From the NCBI GenBank assembly GCA_021784495.1, contig JAJXSQ010000070.1, positions 1 through 8,769 on the forward strand: a DNA stretch of 8,769 bases, in the 5' to 3' direction. Both the position numbers and the translations under genes were made by a program. The stretch's first letter is position 1. The number at the start of each line of letters is the position of its first letter. The notes below the pieces were generated by a model. It searched no databases. It was not told the origin of the DNA and saw nothing but the letters and a program-made list of their open reading frames with translations. This document shows, one piece after another, positions 5,860 through 8,769 of the stretch. This DNA comes from Myxococcales bacterium (GTDB taxonomy: Bacteria; Myxococcota; Myxococcia; Myxococcales; Anaeromyxobacteraceae).

Positions 5860-6375
5860 ATGACCGGCATCGCACAGGAACCGATCGCGGACCGGACGCG
5901 GCGGCTGCTCGAGCCGATCCTGGCCCGCGACGGGTACGAGCTGGTCGAGGTGGAGTGGGCCCGGGGCGGCGGCCGCTGGACGCTCCGGCTCTACGTCGAC
6001 CGGCCGGGCGGGACCGGGATCGAGGACTGCCAGGCGGTGAGCCGGATCGTCGATCCGGTCCTCGACGCCGAGGACTTCATCGAGCCGGCCTACGACCTCG
6101 AGGTGTCGTCGCCGGGCCTGGAGCGCCCCCTGCGCCGCCCGGCGGACTTCGAGCGCTTCGCCGGGCAGCGGGCGCGGGTGAAGTCCTACGGGCCGGTGGA
6201 GGGCACCGCCCCGGGGAGCCCCGGGCGCAAGCACTGGACGGGGACGCTGGCGGGCTTCCGGGACGGCGCGGTCGAGATCGACGTGGACGGCGTCCGCCAC
6301 CGCATCCCCCACGACCAGATCGCGAAGGCGAACCTCGAGCACGACTTCGACGCCGATCTTCGCAGGAAGGACTGA
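5860..6375 (+). CDS. rimP: Ribosome maturation factor RimP
   Basis: The gene encodes a 171-residue protein required for 30S subunit maturation. The N-terminal domain (about 10-88) has LLEPILARDGYELVEVEWARG, LRLYVDRPGGTGIEDCQAVS and the family signature DLEVSSPGLERPLRRPADF (79-97). The C-terminal SH3-like domain (about 98-165) ends in IPHDQIAKANLEHDF, matching the usual I-x-KA-x-L. A loop at about 110-125 (GPVEGTAPGSPGRK) is roughly 8 residues longer than in E. coli as I recall it. I chose ATG 5860 because the in-frame GTG at 5815 lies within the left arm of the terminator hairpin and would add residues with no family counterpart. The Shine-Dalgarno is only moderate (GGAACGGGG, 5849-5857). First gene of the operon; nusA starts 3 nt after its stop. 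Confidence 0.95.
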   Translation: MTGIAQEPIADRTRRLLEPILARDGYELVEVEWARGGGRWTLRLYVDRPGGTGIEDCQAVSRIVDPVLDAEDFIEPAYDLEVSSPGLERPLRRPADFERFAGQRARVKSYGPVEGTAPGSPGRKHWTGTLAGFRDGAVEIDVDGVRHRIPHDQIAKANLEHDFDADLRRKD

Positions 6376-6378
6376 GCC

Positions 6379-8036
<1,658 letters not shown>

Positions 8037-8040
<4 letters not shown>

Positions 8041-8303
8041 GCGCGCCGATCCGGACCTGCGTCGGCTGCGGGGCGACCGCCCCGCGCGGCGCCCTCGTCC
8101 GGGTGCGGGTCGGCGACGGAGCGCGGGTGATGGTGGATACGACCTGGAGCGGTGGTCGGGGTGCCTGGCTGCACCCCGCGGGGGCCTGCCTGGAGCGGGC
8201 CGTCCGTCGCCGCGCCTTCGCGCGGGCCTTCCGGCGAGCCGACCTCGCCTGCGACGGCGACGAGCTCCGGGCGCGGTTGACGTCGAGCGGCGGCAGGGAT
8301 TAG
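8037..8303 (+). CDS. ylxR: YlxR-family RNA-binding protein (RNase P modulator-like)
   Basis: The gene encodes an 88-residue protein with ATG 8037 overlapping the nusA stop (ATGA), implying translational coupling. Family hallmarks are PIRTCVGCGATAPRGALVRV (4-23), with the Cys-x-x-Cys pair C8/C11, and GGRGAWLHPAGACLERA (39-55), followed by the basic RRRAFARAFRR (57-67). YlxR proteins are small basic nucleic-acid-binding proteins nearly always encoded between nusA and infB. The Bacillus subtilis member (renamed RnpM) binds the RNase P RNA. Whether this homologue does so is inference. Length is typical (~85-100). Gly codons in the 39-42 region are GGT, unlike most Gly codons nearby, and a strong RNA hairpin (8157-8178) sits in the coding sequence. 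Confidence 0.93.
8157..8178 (+). repeat. Inverted repeat (8-bp stem, 6-nt loop) inside ylxR
   Basis: CGGGGTGC (8157-8164) is the exact reverse complement of GCACCCCG (8171-8178), with loop CTGGCT. It has no following T-run, so it is not an intrinsic terminator. It may be an mRNA structure or incidental. Confidence 0.4.
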
Positions 8304-8306
8304 GAG
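8277..8306 (+). promoter_or_regulatory. Possible internal promoter before infB
   Basis: TTGACG (8277-8282, 5/6 to the -35 consensus) is followed after 17 nt by TTAGGA (8300-8305), or after 18 nt by TAGGAG. The -10 is poor and overlaps the ylxR stop and the infB Shine-Dalgarno, so a transcript starting near 8312 would lack that site. Weak support. Confidence 0.15.
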
Positions 8307-8315
8307 TCGATACCA

Positions 8316-8769
8316 ATGTCCAAGAAGCGGGTCCACGAGCTGGCGAAGCAGCTCAAGGAGCAGGGGATCGAGCTCTCGAACCAGGAGCTCGTCGAGAAGC
8401 TCCACGCGCTCGGCTTCGACGTGAAGAGCCACTCCTCGTCGCTCGACGACGACCAGGCCGAGACCGCGTACGAGCGGATCCTGGGGGAGCGCAAGCCCAA
8501 GGCGGTCGCGCCGCGCCCCACCGGGCCGGGCTTCAAGCTCCGCCGCAAGGCGGCCGGGGAGGTGGCGACGCCTCCCCCGGCCCCCGAGCCGATCGCCGAG
8601 CCGCAGCCGGAGGCCCCCGAGATCGAGGAGCCGCCCGCGGAGGAGCTCGCGCCCGAGGCGGCGCCGCTCGCCGAGGACGCGGAGCCCGAGGTCGGCGCCG
8701 AGGCCGCCGCCCAGATCGCCGCCGAGCTCGAGGCGGCGGCGGCCGCCCCGCCCCCCGGCGAGGCGACCG
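8316..8769 (+). CDS. infB: Translation initiation factor IF-2, N-terminal part (3' end outside window)
   Basis: The gene starts at ATG 8316, with GGAG (8303-8306) overlapping the ylxR stop, and runs open to the window edge, giving 151 codons. IF-2 is the GTPase that brings initiator tRNA to the ribosome; the GTPase core lies beyond the window. Residues 2-56 are the IF2_N domain: KKRVHELAKQLKEQGIELSN, then QELVEKLHALGFDVKSHSSS and LDDDQAETAYERIL. A short basic stretch (59-79, with GFKLRRKAAG) follows. From about residue 83 the chain is low-complexity Ala/Pro/Glu with almost no hydrophobic positions, so it is probably a disordered linker. Long linkers of this sort are known in myxobacterial IF-2. 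The call is secure from the N-terminal domain and the nusA-ylxR-infB order. Confidence 0.95.
   Translation, partial: MSKKRVHELAKQLKEQGIELSNQELVEKLHALGFDVKSHSSSLDDDQAETAYERILGERKPKAVAPRPTGPGFKLRRKAAGEVATPPPAPEPIAEPQPEAPEIEEPPAEELAPEAAPLAEDAEPEVGAEAAAQIAAELEAAAAAPPPGEAT

Overview
The window reads as ordinary chromosomal housekeeping DNA from a very GC-rich bacterium (GC looks well above 70%, but I did not count it). The best guess is a myxobacterium (Myxococcota), possibly Anaeromyxobacter-like. Reasons are the strong G/C bias at third codon positions, frequent GTG starts, an IF2 whose N-terminal domain runs straight into a long Ala/Pro/Glu-rich linker (long IF2 N-termini are known in myxobacteria), and an acidic insert in the NusA N-terminal domain. 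This placement is inference. All genes lie on the + strand, nearly end to end. The longest gap, between the hydrolase and rimP, is 112 nt. I see no tRNA, rRNA, insertion sequence, CRISPR array or prophage.

Region 1 (1-4741) is a DNA repair/isoprenoid/rRNA-modification cluster. It holds the 3' end of xseA, then xseB (exonuclease VII), a stand-alone receiver-domain response regulator, ispA (farnesyl diphosphate synthase), dxs (first enzyme of the MEP pathway) and tlyA (rRNA 2'-O-methyltransferase). The order xseA-xseB-ispA-dxs-tlyA is also known from Bacillus-type genomes; the inserted receiver gene is the unusual member. IspA and Dxs act in one pathway: Dxs starts isopentenyl/dimethylallyl diphosphate synthesis and IspA condenses these to C15 prenyl diphosphate. 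A separate -10-like element suggests ispA may be transcribed on its own, with almost no leader.

Region 2 (4782-5747) is one metallo-beta-lactamase-fold hydrolase of unknown substrate, with a complete metal-binding residue set.

Region 3 (5744-8769) is the classic transcription/translation operon rimP-nusA-ylxR-infB, cut off in infB by the window end. Its control region is the most interesting non-coding DNA here. It contains a TTGACC/N17/TACCTC promoter-like pair with an 18-bp perfect palindrome starting in the -35 hexamer and filling most of the spacer. An ~80-nt leader follows, carrying a small GNRA-loop hairpin and then a 9-bp terminator hairpin with a T-tract that ends just before the rimP ribosome-binding region. 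This looks like a transcription attenuator for the operon, plausibly acted on by the NusA product.

I found no convincing undescribed multi-gene system. The findings concern regulation and family-level oddities.
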